A DNA stretch of 64,000 nt from positions 16,489,863-16,553,862 of the forward strand of contig OX419345.1 in NCBI GenBank assembly GCA_948470475.1, in the 5' to 3' direction. The position numbers and the translations under genes are program-made. Positions 22,783 through 33,900 of this stretch are shown in pieces. How positions within the stretch are numbered: the first letter of the stretch is position 1; every line of letters starts with the position of its first letter. This stretch comes from Galaxea fascicularis. Taxonomy: Eukaryota > Cnidaria > Anthozoa > Scleractinia > Euphylliidae. The notes below the pieces were generated by a model. That model searched no databases. It had not been told where the DNA came from and saw nothing but the letters and a program-made list of their open reading frames with translations.

Positions 22783-22944
22783 AAGTCTAATCATATTTCT
22801 TGTTATTGAAGTTTTCTTCGGCTCTTTTAAATTTGCTGCCTTCCTTTTTGCCTCTCTGATAGGGTTTTCAGTTTGGTTTGAAGACACGTCGACTTCAGAG
22901 TTAATTTCTTCCTCTGATAAGCTTTCACAATTCGTGGCCGCCAT
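22783..22944 (-). CDS. Possible first exon or ORF interrupted by the LINE
   Basis: On the minus strand caaaATGGCGGCC starts a frame with MAATNCESLSEEEINSEVD and then REAKRKAANLKEPKK. It is acidic then basic and unlike its AT-rich surroundings. It runs straight into the LINE poly(A) tail, so the insertion seems to have cut an expressed sequence. The function is not recognised. No continuation was found on the far side of the LINE. Confidence 0.35.
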
Positions 22945-23996
22945 TTTGGAAATTGTCGCCCCGCTGGCCTACGACCACAGGAAATCCAATCGCACAGATC
23001 TCGTAAAAAGGGCTATTGAACTATCAGAGCATTCTGCTTCACTTGTTTTAACAAAACGTTAATTAGCCAGGCGTCCAAACAGCTTTCTGGCTATTTTTGG
23101 CTAAAAGTTGCCGAAAAGTTGACGCGCAACTTGTGGCTCAGCCTGGTGCTTACATCATTTTTGTACTGAGAACTGCAAGTCACCGCAATCAAATCGTTTG
23201 AAGAGTTAAAATCAATCCACAGAATGCGAGGAAGCTCGTCTTTACAAAAGTGCCGTTTGGTTTGCATTAACTTAGAAAGTATAGTCTTTTAATTTTTCCG
23301 TCGATAATTTGATTTTGAAAGCTCGTGACCCTTGTATTATCCTGGATGTTTGCAGATTTGATTAGAGGTAGCTAAATGTTCGCATTGACAACTGAGGAAC
23401 CAGCTGACACACACCTTTTTTTAACATCAGTAAAAAAAGAACATTTTTTTCAAAATCTCAGTATGATTCACAATCGAAGTAAGAGTGCAATCAATGAGAA
23501 ATGTAGAATTATTCGACAATATAAATGTTCTGTATGTTTGCCTCTAAACACAAATGAATCCCCAAAAAGAGATAGCCTACCGGCAAAATATCTCGAATGA
23601 TGCAAAAAAAAAAAATTAAAAAAGTGAAATGTTACATGATAGCAATTCAGAAACCGGCCAGTTTAAGGAAGCGGAATTCTTTTTATGGTGCACCCATCTA
23701 TAGTCCCATGTTTACATTTGTAAAAGCTAAGTAACATAACTTACGAACATAGCAAGCGTGTTACAGTTCTTGGCTTGTCCTTTGCTTGCCCTCTTATCCC
23801 TTCTTTTATCACGGAGCAGCAGCGACAATGTGCACCCTGAAAAAGGCAGTAACTCGAATTATAAACTAGAACAGAACTGTTAGAATAAACTGGATTTGGT
23901 TCTTTTGGATTTCAACCCTGGTTATATTCTACAAATTTGATAGGAAATAAACCTTTAAAGAGAGCACCTTTGATGCCAAACAAGAGCTAATCAACT
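22945..23996. other. Intergenic, no gene recognised
   Basis: Only short open frames with no splice context. Nothing structural was noticed. Confidence 0.4.
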
Positions 23997-24087
23997 GGCC
24001 CCGGTTGTTCAAACGTTGGATAGCGCTATCCACCGGATAAATCACTATCCAGCGGATAAGTAATGGGAAAGCCGGCCTTTGAACAAG
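23997..24087 (+). mobile_element. Internally deleted GGCCCC(G/A)GTTGTTCAAA palindromic MITE
   Basis: Starts ggccccggttgttcaaacg and includes ggatagcgctatccaccgga, then jumps at about 24,072 to cctttgaacaag. It therefore lacks most of the second arm seen in the full copy at 53,262-53,408. Confidence 0.8.
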
Positions 24088-26574
24088 TTACAGTTGCTAA
24101 ACCGACCAATTTTTCATTTTGTTTTGTCCACCCAACAAGGATTGCACAAGAGAAAGCCAAACTGTCAAACAAACAAAACCAAGTGATGATCGACATAAAA
24201 GCCGAAGCTTTTCCAAGAAGAAAAATTGCTTAAATCGATTAACATCTTCCAACGCTTTAACGCTAATTAAGTCGTATGTTTATACTTACATTTAGAGGTG
24301 TCTCTAACTTGTCCTCTTGTTAATATCTTCATCGAGGTAGGAGAGATCCTTAACAAATCCTGATGGAAAAACGGTGTTTTAAGTCGTAAGACCACATGCA
24401 TGTTAAGTTCAGTGAACCATAAAGACTTAAAATCATGGAGAGTGTTTTTGGTACCGGTTGTTTCGCTAAACCGCAGTTCAGTCGACTCGCTACATTTTAA
24501 AACTGACAAACACTGCAACGTTTGAATTAAATTTACACCTAACGCTAACTTTAAGAACAAGAAATAATATTTTATTTAATCGATATTGTAGCGAAACAAC
24601 CGATACCGTGTTAACGCCAAGAATATCCAGGTTAAACATGATCAACTTTCCAGGGAAGAATATTTCTCGTAATCATGAAAATTTTGAAGAAATACAAGCT
24701 ATGTGGTAAATTTAATTACCTTGCAGAGAAACAAATACACCACAAAACGGACTTCATGAAGTTCGCCCTGTCAACACGTGCTTCCAATGTTCGTCCAGAA
24801 AATCAAGTTTTCGCAACTTATGGCTGATGCAGACATCCCCAACGTTAAAGCACCCATTAGAAAAGTCGTTATTTCCCAGTGCATTATGTTTGCCAAAAGG
24901 AACAAGCTCTCAGTTGCTTGCGGGAAGCCATGTTGCGTTCCTGTTCTAGTCGCTTTTCGAAGGTGACGGCAAAACATGAATAATGAGGAGAAAAATTTGC
25001 AATTCAAATAAAGAAATGTGCATCATGTGCAAGGATTACTGGAAAACTGGAAAACTGGGAAATCAGTTAAGAAATTACCAAAAATCACAGCAAACGGGTC
25101 TTTCTTTGGCAAAGAAAACTGTATTTCAAACGTTGTTTGAGCATCACTATATGTGCAACTTTGAGTCCTACTTCTGTGACATTCTTGTAAATATGTCAAA
25201 CTTAACCTTTTTTCTACAATATCCCAGAACTATGTCATATTTCCCAGAAAAATTCCCGAGTCTCCCAATTCCCGGCAAAATCTCCAGATTCTCAGATGAA
25301 TTTTGTTTTTCGCCCGACACGGGCCTTGTTAGAGCTGTCAGCCTGTGTTTTCAGCACATATTAATGACATCTTTTTTTCTTAGTTTCATTACCATGTATA
25401 CTCTCTGACAAAAGGGTGTTCATCATCTAACTTCTCCTTACCATATCATTCGTTTGTCAATAATACAAAGCATGAGAATTCAGGAAATGATCACCAGCGA
25501 TCAGCTGAGTTAACGTTTATACAAATTCTCCCTACATGTAACATGTTGATTTTGGGGATAAACGATTAAAGTTTGCAATATAGAAGCACTGCAAATAGGA
25601 TAGCCTAAAGGTCTTGTATCTCTCAAACTTAAACAAGTATTCGTCGGGTTTGCGGTAAAGGCCTTTATGTCCTAGCAAACGGTTATTCTGAAACAGTGCA
25701 CAAACGTTCAGTCAAACAATCTGATAAATTAGTGTGCAATTGTCGTATTGACGAGGCTAACGACTGATAAACGTGAAACAAACGTAAGGCAATTCTTGAA
25801 CAGAAACGTGCCCTCACCAAATTCTGATTTTTATCACCATCAGGATTTGAGCTTTTGAACCTGACAGTTTTGTTCTGAACTTCGTTTTTTGGGAAACTGG
25901 GGAGGAGGTTAAATACGACTCCTCTAAAAACGGCTGCGTAGGAGCGAGGGCTAAGAATGAAATGAAAGAATGGAAAATTGTCTCCTGATCAAAGATAACA
26001 ATCCTGAACAAGTGTGAAAACTGAAATAGTGTAAGTACATGTAATAATTATCTTTGTATTGATGTATAGCAAAATGTCCAACTGACACCTGCCCTCTTCA
26101 AAAGTCACCCCCACCTCACAAAACGGCAGAGATGAGAAAATCTCCATTAAATTAGGATTATTTAGTTGTGTGAAATTTGTAGCAAGCAACCCTTCTTATC
26201 TAGAAGAGTATAATAGTTGTAAAGTTGTATTTGCGATGAAGGTTACATGTATGGTTTTGGTGGATCAGGCAGCTGACAATTGAAAACATCTATGACCTTA
26301 TTGATTCTTTCCCCGGGTTGCGACACGAAAGCGGGGCGAATTTAAACTCAATTTCACTGTCGACATTTTGGAGTTTAGACCTTCCTCCTTATGCAACCCA
26401 TCGTTCTTTCCCTTCAGCCGTTCGTACTTTTTCTTGTGTCACTAATACTTTTCTATGACCCCGTTTGTACCAAGCGACGCTCCTTTTATTTCGTGAGCTG
26501 TTTGCATGAGTTGGCATCTTAATAGGTAAGAGAGGGCTCTCAAAAAAGTAAATAGTACCAGTTGGCTAAAAAAA
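24088..26574. other. Intergenic, no gene recognised
   Basis: Several short frames exist (for example 24,771-25,007 minus and 24,983-25,408 plus), but none has recognisable domains or supporting splice signals. A short inverted pair, ggtaccggttgtttcgct near 24,450 and agcgaaacaaccgatacc near 24,590, is the only structure seen. Confidence 0.4.
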
Positions 26575-26760
26575 ATCCACGAGTTTGGTGCCGTGCCGTT
26601 TTGGTGCCAAACCGTACAATTATTTGTGCCACTCCTACTTGTTTAGAGGACAATTCGTAGTTTTTTTGTGCCAATTCGTGTGCTATTTTATGTGCAAACT
26701 CGTATTTCCTTTGGTGCCAACTTGAACTATTTTAGTGCCATTTCGTTCAAGTTCTTTTTG
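26575..26760. repeat. Degenerate TTGGTGCCAAnTCGTA short repeat
   Basis: About seven loose copies of a 22-28-bp unit built on (t)ggtgccaa(a/t)(c)cgta. Spacing is irregular and no coding frame is present. Confidence 0.6.
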
Positions 26761-27630
26761 TTGTCTATTACGTGATTAAGTTTCAGTGTAAGTTTTTAGA
26801 AAGAGATCTATGGAAGATATATAGATACTCAAGTTATAATCACAATCTAAAAAAACTGCAACGCAAAATATTTCTCAATAATAATTTATTCACCCATATT
26901 GCACAATAATAAATGCAAAACAATTGTTCAGACACAGTGTAATGAAATAATAATCTAACTATGAACTGATCATCTACAGATCCTTTGGACGTATTGGCAT
27001 CATCTACAAGAACAAATCAAAGACAAAGACGGAAAAACAATTGGTGACATGTGAAATTAAATAACGTACGACTGGAGGCTGCTGAAAGAAAGCATGGAGA
27101 TGAAAAGTATAATGTTATGCGAAAAATTCTTTTTTCCCAAACAGTTTTGTTAAAAAGTCAAGTTGAAGTTACAAAGGGTTTCCATTTGATATTTCCTTTG
27201 TTACAGGTTACATTGTTTAAGCTGGGTGCGACAAACAGAGGGAAACATAACCAACTGGGTCATCATCTCTGGGTCGCCCTCCATAAATCATTTGATCCTT
27301 TTATCTCCCAGTAGTGATTAGCATTGATTATATAATATCATTAGTAGCAGACAGGTGATGCGAAAAGACAAACTTATCAGCAAGAGGGTGTTATCTTAAT
27401 ATAACCTCAAGTTCTCTGAACTAATGTAGAAGATACTGTATAATCAGATCTTGGGAGTTAAATGGTTAAATCTCCATATCTCGAATGTAACTCCAACTTT
27501 CCAAATATTTTTGACTGAGATGAAGTTGCCATTACACACCCTCAAACAAAGTTGCTTCTTTATGTAGATCACCTCAGAACAATCTTACCTTAATGTTAAG
27601 TCAGGTCAGCACTATTCTGGAACGCTTATG
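26761..27630. other. Intergenic, no gene recognised
   Basis: AT-rich. No exon, RNA gene or clear repeat was identified. Confidence 0.4.
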
Positions 27631-27954
27631 TCACTCAAACGCCAGCATTTCCTCACCATTTGTTTCGTTCAGATGTAGCCAGCCACCATTAGTATCAGCC
27701 ACCAGGCCTCTATCGGTTGTATTCGTGACACGGGCACCTCCCTCTAGACGTACTTTGTGACCATGAACTTCGTCTATCGCTACTGACGTGTTCATCGATG
27801 ATTTGAAATTCCATAGATAGCTTGCAGTCAGGTTTGAATTGGGTGCCGTGTAAAATAAATAAGAACGGTACAAAGATACTACAGGATGGTCAGGGCTTTC
27901 AACCAGATGTAGCAGGTGAATTCCCCTGTGACAATCGAAGCGGCCATTTTTCAT
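27631..27954 (-). CDS. Possible exon of an extracellular LamG/ConA-like protein
   Basis: The minus-strand frame reads SYLFYTAPNSNLTASYLWNF, a stretch IDEVHGHKVRLEGGARVTN, then DTNGGWLHLNETNGEE. The pattern of a short Trp/Phe strand, a Gly-Gly turn and a terminal W-hydrophobic-L strand resembles the start of laminin-G/concanavalin-like jelly-roll domains, with several N-x-S/T glycosylation sites. A CAG acceptor (cacag, about 27,918) and an ATG|GTGAGG donor near the end would bound a normal exon. No neighbouring exons could be joined with confidence. The open frame at 28,127-28,504 upstream may be one. Domain assignment is inference. Confidence 0.35.
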   Translation of the reverse strand: MKNGRFDCHRGIHLLHLVESPDHPVVSLYRSYLFYTAPNSNLTASYLWNFKSSMNTSVAIDEVHGHKVRLEGGARVTNTTDRGLVADTNGGWLHLNETNGEEMLAFE

Positions 27955-28525
27955 TTTTTGGCCCCTGTGGCAATCGAGGCGGTCGTTTTAAGAGTTACAT
28001 TTTTCAAGTATTTGTTGACCAACATGGCCAAGTAGCCGGTGACTCGATGACTCACAGCCGCCGCAGATCCGGCTGTAGCCGGCTTCTGTTGAAAGCCCCG
28101 ATGGATGGTAAAGAGATCTATGGGCCCTATCTGGCCACACATGGGTGACGGTCAGCCTGGTGTCTGCAGCATGAAAAAACAATGCAACAGCAGTAGCAGC
28201 TTGATCTCACAGTCTGATGTACAAGGCAGAGAAAAAATACATTGAATCCTGGTAATTTACCTTCTGTCTTGACCTTCGCAATATCGCTCCGGAGGTAAAA
28301 ACGGAAGATGTTGTCATTTTCTGTTGTCTCTTTATGATCGTCATAATTGTTTGGTTTGTTAATGACTTCACTTCTTTTCTTTCCAAATGCGGCAAAAGAG
28401 AGAAGATAACTGGTGTTTTCAAAAATATCTTTAGCATAGTCATATTTGTCGTTATTGACATTTATATATTCACCATCAATAGAATATAATAAAGTATTTA
28501 CCAATTATTATGCATAATATTAAAC

Positions 28526-28567
<42 letters not shown>

Positions 28568-28721
28568 GAGAAGGCGCAAAATACGAGGCCGTAATACACT
28601 GTAGTGTCCTAGGTTAACCGGTTTACAACATGGCGAATACCGGCGGATGAAGGAGCATTTAAATAAAGAGCATTTAACTGGCTTTCGTCAGTGTTGTTTA
28701 CGTCGTTCGCACAAACAGAAT
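27955..28721. other. Uncertain, possible intronic DNA
   Basis: Holds a minus-strand frame (28,504-28,127) with KTEG|GTAAAT-like donor context near 28,267. I could not tell an exon from a chance frame. No repeats were identified. Confidence 0.3.
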
Positions 28722-28770
28722 CAGGATGTTTTGGATACTCTTACCAGAAAATAGAAGCCAAAATAACAAT

Positions 28771-28823
<53 letters not shown>

Positions 28824-29067
28824 CCCGCGAACATTTTGTTCATTGTTAACGTCATTTTCACAGATGGAATCAGGGAGTTTCTGAATACTCTTACCAAAAA
28901 AATAGAAGCTAATTGCAAAATATCAATTTTTTTGCAGTGGAATAATAAACCTCTTATTCGATGGTTTAGCGTATAATACAAGCGGACATTTTGCTCATTG
29001 CTCGTATTTTACTACGCAACTCGCAAAATATCCGCACGAATTATATGCTAAACCATCGAATAAGGTG
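28722..29067. repeat. Duplicated and inverted foldback repeat
   Basis: A ~150-bp unit (atactcttacca.aaaa.atagaagc ... cattgtt) occurs twice in direct orientation (28,722-28,860 and 28,873-29,005). Its end, ccttattcgatggtttagc, is followed by an inverted copy, so that 28,951-29,001 pairs with 29,018-29,067. Confidence 0.7.
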
Positions 29068-29329
29068 TATGTATTTACAGATAAAATAAGAATGATCTTC
29101 TTAGTATATTATTATGATAAGATGGCGAAGAGACCTTGAAAAACTACAAGGCTTGTAGATGAGACTTGAATAAAGACGTGTGAGGGCGGGACTGAATTTA
29201 TTCTGTTGTGATCTCGGTTGCATCCAAATGCTATTGGAATACGGAATTACGAACATTACGTACGTCTTCTGCGCTTCTTTTTTCTTCCGCGATCGTTTCT
29301 TCGGTTTGTTTGGCCTAAATATTGTTAAG

Positions 29330-29620
29330 TAATCGGCTATGTATCTTCCTGTTATCGTAAATCTCGTCTCTTTAATTAACTGTACACATCTACTCCTAGT
29401 TCTTTGTCATTGTACTTTCATTTCTCTTGTTTTACCTGTTACTTTATTGTAAGTTTTTTTTTCTTTTCCTTTTACTTTGTAAGTTTGAATCGTTGTAAAT
29501 TATTTGTTAAGCGTCAAATCCACTGCTCGCCTCGAATAGCTCTTGCTAACTGCGAGCAGTGCGTATCTTTTTTCTCTGTATGTTTTTTAAGTCTTTAATA
29601 AACTTGAACTTGAACTTGCT
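29330..29620 (+). mobile_element. Probable LINE 3' end remnant
   Basis: T-rich sequence ending in taataaacttgaacttgaacttg, a short tandem tail of the kind left by non-LTR retrotransposons. No coding part remains. Confidence 0.4.
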
Positions 29621-30211
29621 GTTTAATCCAAGAATTGTTCAGCATTGAGGAGTGAATTTCAGAAACCCGGGCTCACCTTGGTATTTTCTTGTCTCTATAT
29701 TTGATCACTAGCTTTCTCCCCGCTTTATCCCTCGTGTAACTTTCCCCTGTATCTTCAAACGGCGGACATCCGTACATCTCCACACCTTCACTCATCTTTG
29801 ACCTTGCTTGGTTTGTGACACGTTCTGCTAGTACATGAATACGGATTAGAAACTGGAAGCCAATCATTGACAAGCAGGGCACGATTTTTTTTGCACGCTT
29901 TTTCAGTCCGCGAATTCAAAAGCACGAATAATCAAAGATTTTGCACGTGATATCCACACAGACACTTCCGTTATGTTTCTTGACAAAGAAAGAATAATTC
30001 CCAAACAAAATTTCAAAATGGAACTGAAGACTTAGAATTTTTGCCTCCTTTTTACTGTGTGGTCCAGCTGTTTTTTGGTGTGGACAACAGTCAAAATGCA
30101 AAACCCTGAACTTATTTTCAAACAAAAACATATTAGAATAAAGATTTAATTTATAGCGATCACCGTACGGTGAAGATAAATTAACCAGTTGCGAAAAAAA
30201 AAAAAAAGAAA
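29621..30211. other. No gene recognised
   Basis: AT-rich with no long frames of coding character. Confidence 0.35.
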
Positions 30212-30290
30212 TCAGCCTTACGAATGATACGAACCCATGACCCCAGCGGCAACGGCGCAACGCTCTACCAACTGAGCCAACAAGCCAACA
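30212..30290 (-). pseudogene. tRNA-like sequence (pseudogene or SINE head)
   Basis: The minus strand contains tggctcagttggtagagcg, a good A box and D arm, and gggttcgtatc, a B box, at normal spacing, followed by a long T run that could end pol III transcription. The acceptor ends do not pair well and the anticodon arm is imperfect with no U33. It is therefore more likely a pseudogene or the head of a SINE than a working tRNA. Confidence 0.45.
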
Positions 30291-30904
30291 GACAACCGAA
30301 TCTTTCTTAGTTGTGTGAGAATATTGAATTGGAACGTGAATATGTGTAGTATGATTAAAATTATATGTATAAAATGTAAGTGAGAGAATAAATATGTTTT
30401 ATTAATCGCCTGAATTGTTGATCTGAACGTATTATCAACATATTCGTTTTGACTAATGCGAAAAAAAGCCTTGGAAAACTATTATATACGTGAACCACAA
30501 AGGATCTGTCTTGGTTCGCAGTTACCAAAAGTTTTGGACAATAACGCTGAACAAACGCAAGCACGCGCCGGTGGAAATTTTTAAGCTAAAAAAGAGATCT
30601 GATCACTCGTACTCATTTTCTATAGTTTCAACCCTCCCTCGCGATTTATTTCACGAACTTTGAGATAAGAATTTTATAATCAATAGTACCGTCTTAAAAA
30701 AACTCAACGATGAACAGCAAAACCGTGGGCGCAGCATTTAACTTTCCCTGTGACGAATAACATGATTATGACGTTTTTTGACGTAAATAATTTTAGTTAT
30801 AATATTTGAAGTCCAGAGAGATGTTCTTTACAATTGTCTGGACAGTTTTTGTTTTAGGAAAAGAATATATCAAAACAAAATTCCAAAATGCTTTTGAAAA
30901 GACG
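30291..30904. other. Upstream region of the repeat/PAM2 gene
   Basis: No gene recognised. It is AT-rich and the likely site of the promoter and 5' UTR of the downstream gene. An out-of-frame ATG at 30,888 precedes the proposed start. Confidence 0.35.
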
Positions 30905-33900
30905 ATGGTTGTGGATTGCAGGTAAGTTTTAAGGAAAAAAGGCGCTCGTATTTCCTCAGCAATTTGAACTGACAGTATTTTGGAATCAAGCTCTTAAATT
31001 GTTGGCGTGACCATTTTTTTTGTTTTCGCGAGTAATGTTGAAGGAAAAAGGCAACTATCAATTAGCTCAGTTTCTAGTTGTACGGAATTTGAACGTCGGT
31101 GCTCTCAGCTCATGGATCTTTCTCGAGGTGACCCGTTCTAGGAGATGTTTGAAGCGCTGCGAAAAAGATAATTTTAATAAGGAAACAAACTTGTTTGAAC
31201 AGAACAATGTCTCGCTTTCAAAGAAGCAAAACAGAATCAACAGGGAAGCGCATTTTTACGGAACATTCCGGAAAAAATTAAACTAAAAAAAATAAAACCA
31301 CGCGTTCAGGGACCTACATACTGTTCCGATACTGTTCAAGTCTTTTTAAAAGTTGTACCATTGCTGGTTCACAAAGAAAGCAAAGTTTTGACCTTCATTT
31401 TAGTTCTAGTTTGTTTGATTTTTAAAGGTTAGGCAGCAAAAAAAAAAAAGCAATAACAGAAAAGGGAAACTATGAGTTTCCTGCGGGAGAAAAAAAAAAC
31501 ACATCAGAATTATAATTAAAGCAATTTTCCCTTTTATTCGTCAGACAAAATAATAATGATGATCAAGACGCCGAGAGATCCTCAACGCAAGACATACAGG
31601 TATAAATAAAGTTATTTTTAATGTCTCTACACTGGAAAAATATAAGAAAATAACCTCAGGTAGATATGAACTATGTCTGGTTAAAAGTCTAGTCCTTCTT
31701 TTTCTTCTTTGACCTGATCACGAAATTTCAAGAAGAGAAGAAACAGTTTATCATCGATTTATATAACTATGGAAATTCTTAATAAAGGAGAGAACGCTCG
31801 TTAAATACACTACCATGTTTAAGACAACAATATAATGCGTCGCGTAAAAACCCATTAAACAAACCGTTTTGTAGCGTCCTTATCGTCGTTGCTTAAACCT
31901 CTCTAACCATTTCACTAAACGTAAATATTACTATTAGGGAGAGACCAGCCTTCAAACTTTATCCAGTTCACACCAAAGTGGCTACAAAACGTCGTCAGAA
32001 GACACACTCTGTTCATTGGCGACCACGCTGAAACACAACAGTAGTCCAGACCAGAAAGTACCTTCCCCGGTCTATTCGTCTCACCACATCACAGATGGTA
32101 GCATCCCAGCAAACCAGGATGAGATCTGTCCAGGTGCACCCAGCTCAAGTCACAAAAGCAGGGACAAAACTCCACCAGGTTCACTAGAAAGGAGCTCTTC
32201 ACCAACAGTATATCAAGTTAATGTTACGTGTGCAGACGCAGCTCGGAGTAGCAGTTCAACATCAGTACTTCAAGTCAGTGGTGATCTTACGTCTGCAGTC
32301 AAAGAACAGGGCAGCTGTTCAACATCAGTATATGAAGTCAGTGGTCATCTTACTTCTGCAGTCAAAGCAGAGGTCGACAGCTGTTCACCATTAGTATCTG
32401 AAGTCAGTGGTGATCTTACTTCTGCAGTCAAAGCAGAGGTCGACAGCTGTTCAACATCAGTATCTGAAGTCAGTGGTGACCTTACTTCTGCATTTAAAGC
32501 ACAGGACAGCTGTTCCACATCAGTACCTGAAGTCAGTTGTGATCTTAATTCTGCAGTCGAAGCACAGGACAGCTGTTCAACATCACTATCTCAAGTCAGT
32601 GGTGATCTTACTTCTGCAGTCAAAGCACAGGACAGCTGTTCAATATCAGTATCTAACGTCAGTGGTGATCTTACTTCTGCAGTGCAAACACAGGAAAGTG
32701 ATGCAAAATCATTATCTAAAGTCAGTGGTGATCTTTCCTCTCCAGTCGAAGCACAGGGCCGCTGTCCAACATCAGTATCTGAAGTCAGTGGTCAACCTAC
32801 CTCTGCAGTCAAAGCAGAGGTCGACAGCTGTTCAACATCAGTACCTAAAGTCCGTGGTGATCTTGCTTCTGCAGTCGAAGCACAGGACACCTGTTCAATA
32901 TCAGTACATGAAGTCAGTGGTGATCTTACATCTGCAGTCGAAACACAGGACAGCTGTTCAATATCAGTATCTGAAGTCACTGGTGATCTTACTTCTGCAG
33001 TCGAAGCACAGGACAGCTGTTCAACATCAGTATATGAAGTCAGTGGTCATCTTACTTTTGCAGTCAAAGCAGAGGTCGACAGCTGTTCAACATCAGTACC
33101 TGAAGTCAGTGGTGATCTTACATCTGCAGTCAAAGCACAAGACAGCTGTTCAAAATCAGTACCTGAAGTCAGTGGTGATCTTACTTCTGCAGTCAAAGAA
33201 CAGGACAGCTGTTCAACATCAGTATATGAAGTCAGTGGTCATCTTACTTTTGCAGTCGAAGCAGAGGTCGACAGCTGTTCAATATCAGTATCTGAAATCA
33301 GTGGTGACCTTACGTCTGCAGTCGAAGCACACGACAGCTGTTCAACATCAGTACCTGAAGTAAATGGTGATCTTACCTCTGCAGTCAAAGCAGAGGTCGA
33401 CAGCTGTTCAACATCAGTGTCTAAAGTCAGTGATCTTACTTCTGTAGTCAAAGCAGAGGTTGACAGCTGTTTCACATTAGTACCTGAAGTCAGTGGTGAT
33501 CTTAATTCTGCAGTCGAAACACAGGACAGCTGTTCAACAGCAGTACCTGAAGTCAATGGTGATCTTACGTCTCCAGTCAAAGCAGAGGTCGACAGCTGTT
33601 CAACAGCAGTACCTGAAGTCAATGGTGATCTTTATACGTCTCCAGTCAAAGCAGAGGTCGACAGCTGTTCAACATCAGTATCTGAAGTCAGTGGTGATCT
33701 TACTTCTGCAGTCAAAGCAGAGGACAGCTGTTTAACATCAGTACCTAAAGTCAGTGGTGATCTTACTTCTGGAGTCAAAGCAGAGGACAGCTGTTTAACA
33801 TCAGTACCTCAAGTCAGTGGTGATCTTACTTCTGCAGTCAAAGCAGAGGACAGCTGTTTAACATCAGTACCTCAAGTCAGTGGTGATCTTACTTCTGCAG

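Noticed and set aside
24771..25007. Minus-strand 78-codon frame with a hydrophobic segment
   Set aside because: No start context, no splice signals and no recognisable motif.
32016..32018. Translation start of the repeat protein here
   Set aside because: The codon is TTG inside a splice-bounded exon that begins at 31,938. An upstream exon must supply the start.
33239..33622. Minus-strand ORFs inside the repeat exon
   Set aside because: They mirror the in-frame minisatellite on the plus strand and have no start context of their own.
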